From: Saprospiraceae bacterium | Lineage (GTDB): Bacteria > Bacteroidota > Bacteroidia > Chitinophagales > Saprospiraceae | Assembly (NCBI GenBank): GCA_016714895.1 | Contig: JADKBV010000008.1 | Span: 3,148-67,147, forward strand | Length of the DNA stretch: 64,000 nucleotides | Direction: 5' to 3' | In this document: one piece after another, positions 28,550 through 37,010 of the stretch | Layout: every line of letters begins with the position of its first letter | How positions within the stretch are numbered: position 1 is the first letter of the stretch | The notes under the pieces: model-generated | Seen by the model: only the letters and a program-made list of their open reading frames with translations | Databases searched by the model: none | Told to the model about the DNA's origin: nothing | Position numbers and translations under genes: made by a program

Positions 28550-30484
28550 ATGTATCGTATTTTTTTTATGTTGATGGTTTTGTTTTTATTTTCTGAAAGC
28601 AAAGCCCAGAATCCTTTTGAAGAACATTATTGCAGTAAGGCTAATCTGAAATCTTCATCGTTTAATCCGATGATGCGTTCGTATGCGCGGACAGCGGATT
28701 ATGATCTCAAATATTATCGGTTTGAATGGAATATCGATCCGGCCCAATATTACATTTCCGGAGTGGTTACGCCTTATTTTTTAGTATTGGAATCCGGATT
28801 CTCAAGTATTTATTTTGATTTGTCAAAAGCAATGACCATTGACAGTATCCTATGGCATGGGCAAAAACTGGGCTTTGACCAGCCGGCAGAATACGGGTTA
28901 GAAATTCAGTTTCCGGCCAATGTCGCCCAAAATTCTTTAGACAGTCTGTCCATCTTTTACAGAGGAGTACCTCCATCGAGTGGATTTGGATCGTTTATTC
29001 AGACAGAACACAGCGGAACCCCGGTATTATGGACGCTATCCGAACCCTTCGGAGCGCAGGATTGGTGGCCTTGTAAAAACGGTTTGGATGACAAGATCGA
29101 CAGTATTGATGTCATTGTCACCACGCCGGAAATCTACAGAGCAGCGAGCAATGGTGTTTTAGTAGCTGAGCCTCAAGCTGTCAATGGCAAAAAGACCTTT
29201 CATTGGAAACACAGACATGCCATTACGCCTTATTTGGTAGCCATTGCTGTGACCAATTACGAGGTATATGAAGATGTCGTGACTTTTGCTGATGGATATG
29301 AAATGCCGATGGTAAATTATGTTTATCCCGAAAGTTTGACGCAAGCTAAATTGGGAACAGCCGACAATGTCAGGGTTTTGACGTTTTTCGACTCTCTTTT
29401 TGTGGAATATCCTTTTAAAAATGAAAAATACGGTCATGCCCAATTCAGTTGGGGTGGGGGCATGGAACATCAGACCATGAGTTTTGTCATCAACTATGGT
29501 TGGGGTTTATTGGCTCACGAACTGGCACATCAATGGTTTGGAGACTATGTGACCTGTGGGTCGTGGGAAGATATCTGGCTCAACGAAGGTTTTGCCACCT
29601 ACCTCGAAGGTTTGAGCAGAGAACGATTTCCGCAGTCTAATAATGACTGGTACAATTGGAAGCTGAGTAAAATTAATTCTGTGACATCCAATTCCGGAGG
29701 TTCTGTCAAAGTGGACAATCCCACTTCCGTCAATCGTATTTTTAGTGGAAGATTATCTTATAATAAGGGTTCTTATTTGCTACATATGCTCCGTTGGAAA
29801 CTCGGAGATGACGATTTTTTTGGCGGATTAAGAAGATATCTCAACGACAGAAAATATAATTATGCCACTACGGAACAATTGCGTGATCATCTTGAAGATG
29901 TATCCGGTTTTGATCTGACATCTTTTTTTGAACAGTGGTATGAAGGCCAGGGTTATCCGACTTATAATATCACATGGGCAAGTACATCCGGGGCATTAAA
30001 ATTAATGATTGATCAGGTTCCATCTCATGCTTCCGTAAGCTATTTTGATATTCCGATACCTTTGAGATTGAGTGGTGCGGGTAAGATTGAGGATGTCAGG
30101 GTGGAAATCACAGGAAGAACCACTTATGTCGAATTACCGACGGATTTTGAGGTTGAAAATGTGCTTTTTGATCCGGAATTATGGGTTCTGGCTAAAAGTA
30201 ACGTAGAATATGATGAAAGTTTGCTGACGAGTGTTTCGGGAACCAATGAACAAAAGATTCGTATTTACCCCAATCCGGTGGGTGAACAACTATTTATAAA
30301 AGGGCTTACCGAAAAAATCGTACAATACAAAATCTATCTTCCGGGAGGTCAGGAAGTTTTTTCCGGGGAATGTGATCAATACCGCGATATGATATCCACA
30401 AATGGTTTGGCTAAGGGTTTGTATTTTATAGAATGTTCGGGACAAAAAACTACTGAAATCTTTCGTTTTATCAAAGTGGAATAA
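28550..30484 (+). CDS. Secreted M1 family aminopeptidase with T9SS tail
   Basis: This 644-residue zinc peptidase has a signal peptide (MYRIFFMLMVLFLFSESKAQ) and an M1 N-terminal beta domain. Next come the substrate-binding GGGMEHQ motif (about residues 302-308), HELAHQWFGD (H323, E324, H327) and WLNEGFATY with the third zinc ligand E346. The last 75 residues (IRIYPNPVGEQLFIKGL ... GLAKGLYFIEC) are a T9SS type A sorting domain, so the enzyme is probably exported across the outer membrane and attached to or released from the surface. It trims N-terminal residues from peptides. It is a single gene closed by a terminator. Confidence 0.94.
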   Translation: MYRIFFMLMVLFLFSESKAQNPFEEHYCSKANLKSSSFNPMMRSYARTADYDLKYYRFEWNIDPAQYYISGVVTPYFLVLESGFSSIYFDLSKAMTIDSILWHGQKLGFDQPAEYGLEIQFPANVAQNSLDSLSIFYRGVPPSSGFGSFIQTEHSGTPVLWTLSEPFGAQDWWPCKNGLDDKIDSIDVIVTTPEIYRAASNGVLVAEPQAVNGKKTFHWKHRHAITPYLVAIAVTNYEVYEDVVTFADGYEMPMVNYVYPESLTQAKLGTADNVRVLTFFDSLFVEYPFKNEKYGHAQFSWGGGMEHQTMSFVINYGWGLLAHELAHQWFGDYVTCGSWEDIWLNEGFATYLEGLSRERFPQSNNDWYNWKLSKINSVTSNSGGSVKVDNPTSVNRIFSGRLSYNKGSYLLHMLRWKLGDDDFFGGLRRYLNDRKYNYATTEQLRDHLEDVSGFDLTSFFEQWYEGQGYPTYNITWASTSGALKLMIDQVPSHASVSYFDIPIPLRLSGAGKIEDVRVEITGRTTYVELPTDFEVENVLFDPELWVLAKSNVEYDESLLTSVSGTNEQKIRIYPNPVGEQLFIKGLTEKIVQYKIYLPGGQEVFSGECDQYRDMISTNGLAKGLYFIECSGQKTTEIFRFIKVE

Positions 30485-30516
30485 AAAATAGTATAAAATT
30501 TGGTTACTCAGGGTGA

Positions 30517-30550
30517 AAAAATGAGCGTCTTTAAGGCGCTCATTTTTTTT
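30517..30550 (+). terminator. Terminator after the M1 peptidase gene
   Basis: AAATGAGCG pairs with CGCTCATTT around the loop TCTTTAAGG and runs into a T8 tract, about 35 bp after the stop. Confidence 0.88.
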
Positions 30551-30608
30551 TGGTTACAGCAGTTTGTTTTCCCGTTTATAAAAAACATAAACGATATTTT
30601 TGGAATTT

Positions 30609-30656
30609 ATGACATAATGACCGATATTTTTAATGGTAAAATGTCATAATGACATG
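30609..30656. promoter_or_regulatory. Two CATAATGAC boxes, one in a perfect palindrome
   Basis: ATGTCAT-A-ATGACAT at 30641-30655 is a perfect 7-1-7 dyad. A related box, ATGACATAATGACC, is at 30609-30622. The shared CATAATGAC cores start at 30613 and 30645, 32 bp apart (about three helix turns), and the dyad ends 4 bp before the -33 box of the Hsp20 promoter. Probable binding site of a dimeric regulator; which one is unknown. Confidence 0.5.
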
Positions 30657-30659
30657 AAA

Positions 30660-30693
30660 TTTTGAAAAATTAAGACATTTTTACATAATTTTG
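30660..30693 (+). promoter_or_regulatory. Bacteroidota promoter for the Hsp20 pair
   Basis: TTTTG (30660-30664), 21 bp, then TAATTTTG (30686-30693), matching the -33/-7 pattern, with a leader of about 60 nt to the first Hsp20 ATG. Confidence 0.62.
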
Positions 30694-30759
30694 GCATTGG
30701 TATTTATTTTGTACAATACTATTTGTAATTTAAATCAATAACCATTAAAATTTTACAAA

Positions 30760-31155
30760 ATGTACACAGTAGCGTATAAAAGACCAATGCAAAAAATAGG
30801 ATTCAACAAACAAAATCCTGAAAATGGAAAAAACAGACAACATTTGAATATGATGCCACTTTCAAATATTGAAGTGTTGGAATCAGGCTGGAATATTTAT
30901 CTCGGTGTTCCGGGTTATGTGAAAGAGGAAGTGTCCATATCTCTGGATAAAGAGTTGTTGACCATCCAGGGAGAACATCCGGTTTCAGAGCATTCATTTG
31001 TAAAAAATGAATGGAATGCCGGACCATTCAAAAGATCTTTCAGGTTGCCTGAAAATGCGGATACGGAAAATATCGCAGCTGAAATGAATAACGGAATTCT
31101 TACCGTTTTTATTCCCAAAAAAGAAAAGAGGGTTTCAAAAATAGATATTAAATAA
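30760..31155 (+). CDS. Small heat-shock protein (Hsp20), first copy
   Basis: This 131-residue alpha-crystallin domain chaperone prevents aggregation of unfolded proteins without ATP. The domain runs from about residue 38 (IEVLESGWNIYLGVPGYVKE) to the C-terminus, with the conserved NNGILTVFIPKKEK. The N-terminal arm is short and basic. The C-terminal IXI motif is present only as a weak variant (SKIDIK). It shares only moderate similarity with the next gene, so the pair is not a recent duplication. Promoter and operator candidates are directly upstream. Confidence 0.9.
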   Translation: MYTVAYKRPMQKIGFNKQNPENGKNRQHLNMMPLSNIEVLESGWNIYLGVPGYVKEEVSISLDKELLTIQGEHPVSEHSFVKNEWNAGPFKRSFRLPENADTENIAAEMNNGILTVFIPKKEKRVSKIDIK

Positions 31156-31186
31156 TTATTCATTAATAATATAAAAACAAAAAATT

Positions 31187-31627
31187 ATGAACAAGTTAAG
31201 AATGCATTCAGATTTTCCGGTAAAAACATTTTCTAATGTTTTGGACGAAATTTTCAACAGAAGTTTAGGTGACTTTGTAGGATTTGATAATACACATACT
31301 GTGCCTGCGGTCAATATTCGCGAGACAGACGAACAATATATGCTGGAAATGGCGGCCCCGGGCTTTGACAAATCCGATTTTAATGTTCAGCTGGAAAACA
31401 ATCAGTTGGTCATATCAGCTGAAAAAAAGACCGAAGGCGAAAAAACCGAAGGTAAATATGCCAGAAAAGAATTTCATTTTGAGAAGTTTTCAAGAAGTTT
31501 CACCCTTCCGGAAACAGCAGACTTCAACAAAATTGAAGCACAATACGATAAAGGTGTTTTGCACCTGCACATAGCTAAAAAAGAAGAAGCAAAAGTGCAG
31601 CCTGCCAAAACAATCGAAATTAAATGA
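31187..31627 (+). CDS. Small heat-shock protein (Hsp20), second copy
   Basis: This 146-residue Hsp20 has the order N-terminal arm (MNKLRMHSDFPVKTFSNVLD), alpha-crystallin domain (PAVNIRETDEQYMLEMAAPG to YDKGVLHLHIAKKEE) and a short tail with TIEIK, which fits the IXI-type C-terminal anchor. It lies 31 bp after the first Hsp20 with no promoter match between, so the two are probably co-transcribed; a terminator follows. Confidence 0.93.
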   Translation: MNKLRMHSDFPVKTFSNVLDEIFNRSLGDFVGFDNTHTVPAVNIRETDEQYMLEMAAPGFDKSDFNVQLENNQLVISAEKKTEGEKTEGKYARKEFHFEKFSRSFTLPETADFNKIEAQYDKGVLHLHIAKKEEAKVQPAKTIEIK

Positions 31628-31667
31628 TAAGGTAGTACGAGTTTTTAGATTTTGGTTTTAGGGAGGT

Positions 31668-31701
31668 CCCCTTGTCTGGAAATCAGGCGAGGGGATTTTT
31701 G
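31668..31701 (+). terminator. Terminator after the Hsp20 pair
   Basis: CCCCTTGTCTG pairs over 11 bp (three G-T wobbles) with CAGGCGAGGGG around the loop GAAAT, followed by ATTTTTG. Confidence 0.85.
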
Positions 31702-31756
31702 TTTTTCAGGTTTTGTTTTTAACAATCCATTTACAGCAATTTTATTGCATTTATAT

Positions 31757-31764
31757 TACCTTTG
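31757..31764 (+). promoter_or_regulatory. -7 box abutting the mnmG start
   Basis: TACCTTTG ends 4 bp before the mnmG ATG. With a usual -7 to start-site distance, the transcript would begin at or next to the ATG, so the mRNA may be leaderless. No TTTG is seen at -33. Confidence 0.45.
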
Positions 31765-31768
31765 CGTC

Positions 31769-33634
31769 ATGTTTCCAAAGTATCATGTCATTGTAGTCGG
31801 TGCCGGTCATGCCGGTTGCGAAGCTGCCGTTGCCGCGGCCAATATGGGTTCCAAAGTTTTATTGGTCACCATGAATATGAATACCATTGCCCAGATGTCG
31901 TGCAATCCTGCCATGGGTGGCGTTGCCAAAGGTCAGATCGTCCGTGAAGTAGACGCTTTAGGCGGATATTCGGGTATCGTTTCTGATGAATCGATGGTTC
32001 AGTTTCGTATGCTCAATCTATCTAAAGGTCCTGCCATGTGGAGCCCGCGTACCCAAAATGACAGAATGTTGTTTGCCTCGATGTGGCGACAAAAACTGGA
32101 AGAACATCCCAATATCGATTTCTGGCAGGAATCCGTTCCCGGGCTCATCGTCAAAAACGGTGTTTGTAAAGGTATATTAACCTCTTTAGGTCTCGAAATA
32201 GAATCTGATGCTGTCGTCCTGACCAACGGAACCTTCCTGAACGGTATCATCCACATCGGCGAAAAACAATTCGGTGGTGGAAGAGCCGGAGAAAAAGCAG
32301 CTACAGGAATAACGGAACAATTGCTTACCTTGGGTTTTGAGTCCGGCAGAATGAAAACAGGTACTCCGCCTCGAATCGACGGTCGCTCTTTGGATTATTC
32401 CAAAATGGAGTTGCAGCCGGGAGATGAAAACATTCAAAGGTTTTCATATACACAAACCAAACTGCCGGAAAAACAACTTCCTTGCCACATAACCTATACC
32501 AGCGACAAAGTCCATGAAACCCTAAAGGAAGGTTTTGAAAAATCACCCATGTTTAACGGCAGAATCCAGGGTCTCGGTCCAAGGTACTGTCCGTCGATCG
32601 AAGATAAAATCAATCGTTTTGCCGACAAGGAAAGACATCAGCTATTTGTAGAACCTGAAGGTTGGAATACCTGCGAAATTTATGTCAACGGATTTTCTTC
32701 GTCTTTGCCGGAAGATGTCCAATACAAAGCACTGAAACAAGTTCCCGGATTTGAAAACATGAAAATGTTCCGACCGGGTTATGCCATTGAATACGATTAT
32801 TTTCCACCGGTCCAACTCAATATGAATCTGGAGACCAAACAGGTAAAAAATTTGTTTTTTGCCGGTCAAATCAACGGAACCACAGGATATGAAGAGGCAG
32901 CTTGCCAGGGATTGATGGCCGGTATCAACGCCCATCTGGCCATTTCTGACAAAGAACCTTTTATTTTGAAAAGATCAGAAGCTTATATAGGTGTTCTCAT
33001 CGATGATTTGGTCAACAAGGGCACCAACGAGCCTTACCGGATGTTTACTTCCAGGGCAGAATACAGGATTTTGCTGAGACAGGACAATGCGGATCTGCGG
33101 TTGACTCCTTTGGTACACGCATTGGGAATGAAAGGATTGGAAGAAAGAATGACTTTGGTAGAAAAGAAAAAAGAAGATATCGTTCAGGCAGAAAAAATAT
33201 TTGATTCGTACAGCGTGGATCCGGAATTGATCAATGATTTTTTGGAGTCCAAAGATTCTTCCCCGTTGAAACAAAAAGTCAAACTGCGTTCTGTCATAAC
33301 CCGACCGAATGTAACTTTGGACGAAATACGGCAAACCATCGGAGAACTGGATGTTCTTTTTGATACCCTCGAACAGGAATCTGTCATGAGTGCGGAAATC
33401 GCCATCAAATACGATGGATATATCCGTAAAGAACAGGAAATGGTCGATAAGATGGAAAGACTGGAGGCCGTCCGCCTGTATGATGACCTCAATTATGGCA
33501 ATATGACGTCTCTTTCAATTGAAGCCAGAGAAAAATTAAATAAAGTCCGACCCAGAACCATAGGGCAGGCAAGCAGAATCAGCGGTGTGTCACCGTCAGA
33601 TATATCTATTCTTCTGGTACATTTGGGGAGGTAA
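31769..33634 (+). CDS. mnmG: tRNA uridine-5-carboxymethylaminomethyl modification enzyme MnmG
   Basis: This 621-residue FAD-binding protein acts with MnmE to modify U34 of several tRNAs. The N-terminal Rossmann motif is VIVVGAGHAGCEAAVAAANM. Conserved blocks are SCNPAMGGVAKGQIVREVDA, GTFLNGIIHIGE, SGRMKTGTPPRI (family Cys absent, as usual here), RPGYAIEYDYF, FFAGQINGTTGYEEAACQGL and the C-terminal EARQKL-like EAREKLNKVRP. I chose ATG 31769 rather than the in-frame start at 31652 because it begins right at the conserved MFPKYHVIVVGAG and the upstream part contains the Hsp20 terminator. Confidence 0.96.
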   Translation: MFPKYHVIVVGAGHAGCEAAVAAANMGSKVLLVTMNMNTIAQMSCNPAMGGVAKGQIVREVDALGGYSGIVSDESMVQFRMLNLSKGPAMWSPRTQNDRMLFASMWRQKLEEHPNIDFWQESVPGLIVKNGVCKGILTSLGLEIESDAVVLTNGTFLNGIIHIGEKQFGGGRAGEKAATGITEQLLTLGFESGRMKTGTPPRIDGRSLDYSKMELQPGDENIQRFSYTQTKLPEKQLPCHITYTSDKVHETLKEGFEKSPMFNGRIQGLGPRYCPSIEDKINRFADKERHQLFVEPEGWNTCEIYVNGFSSSLPEDVQYKALKQVPGFENMKMFRPGYAIEYDYFPPVQLNMNLETKQVKNLFFAGQINGTTGYEEAACQGLMAGINAHLAISDKEPFILKRSEAYIGVLIDDLVNKGTNEPYRMFTSRAEYRILLRQDNADLRLTPLVHALGMKGLEERMTLVEKKKEDIVQAEKIFDSYSVDPELINDFLESKDSSPLKQKVKLRSVITRPNVTLDEIRQTIGELDVLFDTLEQESVMSAEIAIKYDGYIRKEQEMVDKMERLEAVRLYDDLNYGNMTSLSIEAREKLNKVRPRTIGQASRISGVSPSDISILLVHLGR

Positions 33635-33693
33635 AACGTAACAAATCATACAACATTAGGGTTGTATTAACGACCATTATATAAATAACAAAC

Positions 33694-35166
33694 ATGAATC
33701 GAGTTTTTATTATCATCATAAGTACCGTGTTTCTTTTTCAAACAAATATTCTTTGGAGCCAACAAACCGGAAAAGTCGCGGAAAATTCTAGAACCTCTTC
33801 CAAAAAAGAAGTGCTTAAGGCCCTGAATGCTTATGTCGAATACGTCAACGAAGTCAATAACTATCTGCCGATCATCAACAGTCTGATGGTGGATTATAAT
33901 ATGAAACTGAATACTTTTGTGGATTTGCCTTCACACCAGCCTTCGCAGTTTACCAATGCATTATTTCCGGACAATCTTTTTGATGATGTAATCTTCCAGC
34001 ATTCGCCCAATGCTTTGTTTCAAAAAGCCATTCAACTTTCATCCGTATTGCCTCAGGCTGACAAAACCAAGTTGGTTAGTATGGCGACACAGTTTAAAGA
34101 TAATACCAGTTATATCAATACATCCAGGTTTGAAGTAGAACAAATGCTTGTCAAACTCGACCTGACAAAAATGGAAAATATTACCAAGGTGTATGATAAA
34201 ATGGAGACGGTAGCCAAAGCATTTAAAGACTCCAAAAAGTTTCAGTATGAATTGGAATATCAAATCAAAACGACGTACAAAAACTTTTTGGGCGGTGCGC
34301 CGGGCAATACCGAAACCATATATAAAGCGCTTGATGAGGTCTACCATTTGGCCCGACTTGAAATAGAAGCTGTGTATGAAAATAATAATGAAGAATTACC
34401 GGGAATTATGTCATCCTTTCAACAAACCATCAATCAACTGAAAGCGATCGACCTGAAAGAATACAACGGAACTTTCTGGATGAATCCGTTTACCCAATCC
34501 AAACTGACTTCGATTGTTCAGAAAGCAGAAGGATTACAAACAGAAGCAAACAGATTCAATTCTTTTGACAATATTCCCGAAAAATTTAATTTGTACGGAC
34601 GAAATTATTATTTCTATAATCATGCATTTTTGGTAAAACTTAATCGTTTTGGAATGGGTGTTGCCGCCGAAATAAATGAGATATATGTTAATAATAAGGT
34701 CGACAAACTGTTGTACTTTGAATTACCTTATGACTACAAGGTTGTATACCCGAGAAAAATACGGGAAGAAGTTTTCCTTCCTGCCACCGCTACTTTTATC
34801 AAAAGTGTTCCACAAAAAGTGCAGGACAGAGAAGTTGTCAAAGCAGATAGAGTGATTGAAGTCGACAGAACTGAAATAGAGTTTGAAGTATATGACCATA
34901 AGATCATTGACAATGATGTTGTCTCCATCTTATTTAACGGAGACTGGATTTTGGAAAAATTCAAAATCAATGAGAAAAAACACAAGTTTAAGATAAAACT
35001 CAATGAAAGCGGGGTCAATTATCTTTTGTTACACGCTGTTGACGAGGGTAGAAGACCACCTGCAACAATTGCCATCAACTATTATGCAAACAATGTTAAA
35101 AATCAGATTATCCTGAATTCCACCATCACAAAAAGTGAGTTGATCGAGATTGTACTGAAGAAGTGA
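33694..35166 (+). CDS. Secreted protein of unknown function, 490 residues
   Basis: It has a signal peptide (MNRVFIIIISTVFLFQTNIL...SQQ) followed by about 280 residues predicted to be mainly helical (many heptad-like stretches such as TKVYDKMETVAKAFKDSKKF). The last 110 residues have a beta-rich domain with YDHKIIDNDVVSILFNGDWI, NEKKHKFKIKLNESGVNYLL and GRRPPATIAINYY. This end resembles a domain I have seen at the C-terminus of Bacteroidota proteins (pattern D-x-D-x-V-S-L-x-x-N-G). No catalytic motif is visible. It starts 59 bp after mnmG and may share its transcript. Function unknown. Confidence 0.75.
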   Translation: MNRVFIIIISTVFLFQTNILWSQQTGKVAENSRTSSKKEVLKALNAYVEYVNEVNNYLPIINSLMVDYNMKLNTFVDLPSHQPSQFTNALFPDNLFDDVIFQHSPNALFQKAIQLSSVLPQADKTKLVSMATQFKDNTSYINTSRFEVEQMLVKLDLTKMENITKVYDKMETVAKAFKDSKKFQYELEYQIKTTYKNFLGGAPGNTETIYKALDEVYHLARLEIEAVYENNNEELPGIMSSFQQTINQLKAIDLKEYNGTFWMNPFTQSKLTSIVQKAEGLQTEANRFNSFDNIPEKFNLYGRNYYFYNHAFLVKLNRFGMGVAAEINEIYVNNKVDKLLYFELPYDYKVVYPRKIREEVFLPATATFIKSVPQKVQDREVVKADRVIEVDRTEIEFEVYDHKIIDNDVVSILFNGDWILEKFKINEKKHKFKIKLNESGVNYLLLHAVDEGRRPPATIAINYYANNVKNQIILNSTITKSELIEIVLKK

Positions 35167-35181
35167 TAAAATTGTTTTTGT

Positions 35182-35883
35182 TTATTGTTTAAGATTTACA
35201 TATTCTTGCTGAAGATAATCAAAATAGTGTTGAACTGCATCAAAAAAATGCCTCGAAACTTTTGTATTAAATGGGTGAATTAAAGATTTATCTATTTTCC
35301 TTTTTGTGTAGTCTATAATGCCCTCATAATCATTTGAAGAAGTTTTCTTATCAATTACTGATTTATTCTCAAAATTTTGATTGCTTAAACTCGAATTACT
35401 TATAATATTTAAAAGATTACCATGCGCAATTTGATTTCTAAAAGAAACCAATTGCTTTAAAGTCTCTGCATATTTACTCTGATCTTCGGCTTTCTTAAAA
35501 AATTTTATATTACCTTTTTCAGGCAAATTATGTAAATTGTTTAGAATCTGTCGAAGTTTTAAAATAAGTGATTTATCATTAAGTTGTTTAATTCTTTTAG
35601 GATCCCCTTCTAATGGTTTTTTATTTGGATAATCAGTGTTACTTTTAATATCATTTCTGTAAGGTGACAAAATTTCTTTAATTCTACATTCAATAGCTGC
35701 ACACAAAGTTATGATTAACATAGCATGAAAAGCTGATTCAGGTAAACCATCAGAGTCCTTTTTATTTAATAACATGTCAACTACCCTTAACATATCTTTA
35801 GATTCTAATGGATTGTATTGATTGCCAAGAGACATAATTTCAGATTTTGTTATTTTTATTAGATTATTGTTGTTGATTTTCAT
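35182..35883 (-). CDS. HEPN-type protein, possible RNase toxin
   Basis: This 233-residue soluble, helical, Lys/Asn-rich protein has an Rx4H motif, RNQIAHG (R149 and H154), typical of HEPN ribonucleases. An upstream helix with a conserved-looking acidic residue reads LIITLCAAIECRIKEILSPY (E65), as in RiboL-PSP-HEPN or MAE-type HEPN proteins. HEPN proteins act in toxin-antitoxin, abortive infection or RNA processing. No MNT nucleotidyltransferase or other antitoxin partner lies next to it. Its codon use is more A/T-rich than its neighbours, which suggests recent acquisition. The motif is seen; the enzyme activity is inference. Confidence 0.65.
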   Translation of the reverse strand: MKINNNNLIKITKSEIMSLGNQYNPLESKDMLRVVDMLLNKKDSDGLPESAFHAMLIITLCAAIECRIKEILSPYRNDIKSNTDYPNKKPLEGDPKRIKQLNDKSLILKLRQILNNLHNLPEKGNIKFFKKAEDQSKYAETLKQLVSFRNQIAHGNLLNIISNSSLSNQNFENKSVIDKKTSSNDYEGIIDYTKRKIDKSLIHPFNTKVSRHFFDAVQHYFDYLQQEYVNLKQ

Positions 35884-35944
35884 ATCACTACTTTTGATTT
35901 AATAAACAATCTCCACAATACTTCAGCACCAAAAAACTAAAATA

Positions 35945-35976
35945 CCACTATACCACACCACCACTATACCACACCA
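35945..35976. repeat. Tandem 16-bp direct repeat (two copies)
   Basis: CCACTATACCACACCA occurs twice back to back, inside a wider C/A-rich tract of TACCA-like units (35930-35993), between the DUF5777 gene and the HEPN gene. Confidence 0.85.
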
Positions 35977-36001
35977 CCAAAATACCAAAAAACCTCTGGG
36001 C

Positions 36002-36889
36002 TTATTCCTTTTTCCTCTTTACCGTGAAGACTCTGCTGATGTTGAAACCGAAATGGATGTCACCATTAGTCCAGCTGCCGGTATTTTCTGTAAAAAAGGC
36101 TTTTTCGATCATGGCTGTACTGTTGGTCACATGCAATTGGAAAACGTGTCCTCCGGTTTCGATGTCAAAACCTACTGACAATCCATTGGTATATCGTTCC
36201 AATATCTGATCAGGCAATACATAGGTGTACTCACCGTTTAAAGCAACCCTTTTGGTCAGTTTGATTCTACCGCCGATGCCTAAACCATAAACGTCGTTTT
36301 TTTCTGCAGAGGTAGCCACTAGATTTCGGTGTACCACTGTGGGGCTTAATTGTAAAGAAAAGCGATCACTGAATTTTCTTCCCAAAATCATCTGGAAAGT
36401 ATAATATAACCGGGAACTGAAAAAGTTTTCTCTGTCGGGTTCCTGCCATTTTAAGGTCTGAACAGCAGTCGTCGCCAAAAAGGCTAAAGTCACCGGCATA
36501 TTGCGTTTTCCTGTGCTCTGTCTTAATAATTTGTATTTGATATATCCGTCATATGCTTTTTCAAGGCTGCTTCTCCCGACGCCGACCGTAAGTCTGTCTG
36601 TGATGCCGTAGTCAAAACCAAAACGAATCTGTGCACCATCCAATCCAAATAATTCGTAAAATCCACCACTCAAAAAACCAAACCGGTGAGAAATTTTAAA
36701 ATCCAAAACTCCGGAAGCTGTACTTTCCAATGAATGTAAGTTGACAACCCTGTTGGTTTTGAAACTTGCATCCACATATTCTGTCGTCTCTTCCTCAGGT
36801 CCCAATAAGGAAAGCAGATCCTCTTCCTGAGCGTTTGTAATCAAAGGAAAAGCCAACATTAAAACTAAAAATATTCTAGATAATACCAT
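36002..36889 (-). CDS. DUF5777-type outer-membrane beta-barrel protein
   Basis: This 295-residue protein has a signal peptide (MVLSRIFLVLMLAFPLITNA) and an acidic linker (QEEDLLSLLGPEEETTEY). A predicted beta-barrel follows, with typical segments FKTNRVVNLHSLESTASGVL, KISHRFGFLSGG, RFGFDYGITDRLTVGVGRS and HVFQLHVTNSTAM. I recognise it as the DUF5777 membrane barrel family, function unknown; in some Bacteroidota it is linked with YceI and respiratory proteins. A -7-like box TACTTTTG (minus, 36909-36916) is 20 bp upstream. Confidence 0.82.
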   Translation of the reverse strand: MVLSRIFLVLMLAFPLITNAQEEDLLSLLGPEEETTEYVDASFKTNRVVNLHSLESTASGVLDFKISHRFGFLSGGFYELFGLDGAQIRFGFDYGITDRLTVGVGRSSLEKAYDGYIKYKLLRQSTGKRNMPVTLAFLATTAVQTLKWQEPDRENFFSSRLYYTFQMILGRKFSDRFSLQLSPTVVHRNLVATSAEKNDVYGLGIGGRIKLTKRVALNGEYTYVLPDQILERYTNGLSVGFDIETGGHVFQLHVTNSTAMIEKAFFTENTGSWTNGDIHFGFNISRVFTVKRKKE

Positions 36890-37010
36890 GGTGAAAAATT
36901 TTACAGAACAAAAGTAAGATACTTTTTGAAAATTTTTCTGAAATCGTATGATTTTACACCGAATCAGGAATATGACAACCCGAATCTTCCTTTGGATTGT
37001 ATTAAAGGAA

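Noticed and set aside
30690..30712. Possible sigma-54 promoter (TTGGCA...) upstream of the Hsp20 genes
   Set aside because: The required GC pair at 12 bp after GG is absent (TA there), and a good -33/-7 promoter overlaps.
31652..31768. N-terminal extension of MnmG
   Set aside because: It contains the Hsp20 terminator hairpin and the -7 box, and homologues begin at the conserved MFPKYHVIVVGAG.
35930..35993. CRISPR-like array
   Set aside because: Only two adjacent repeats without spacers and no cas genes in the window.
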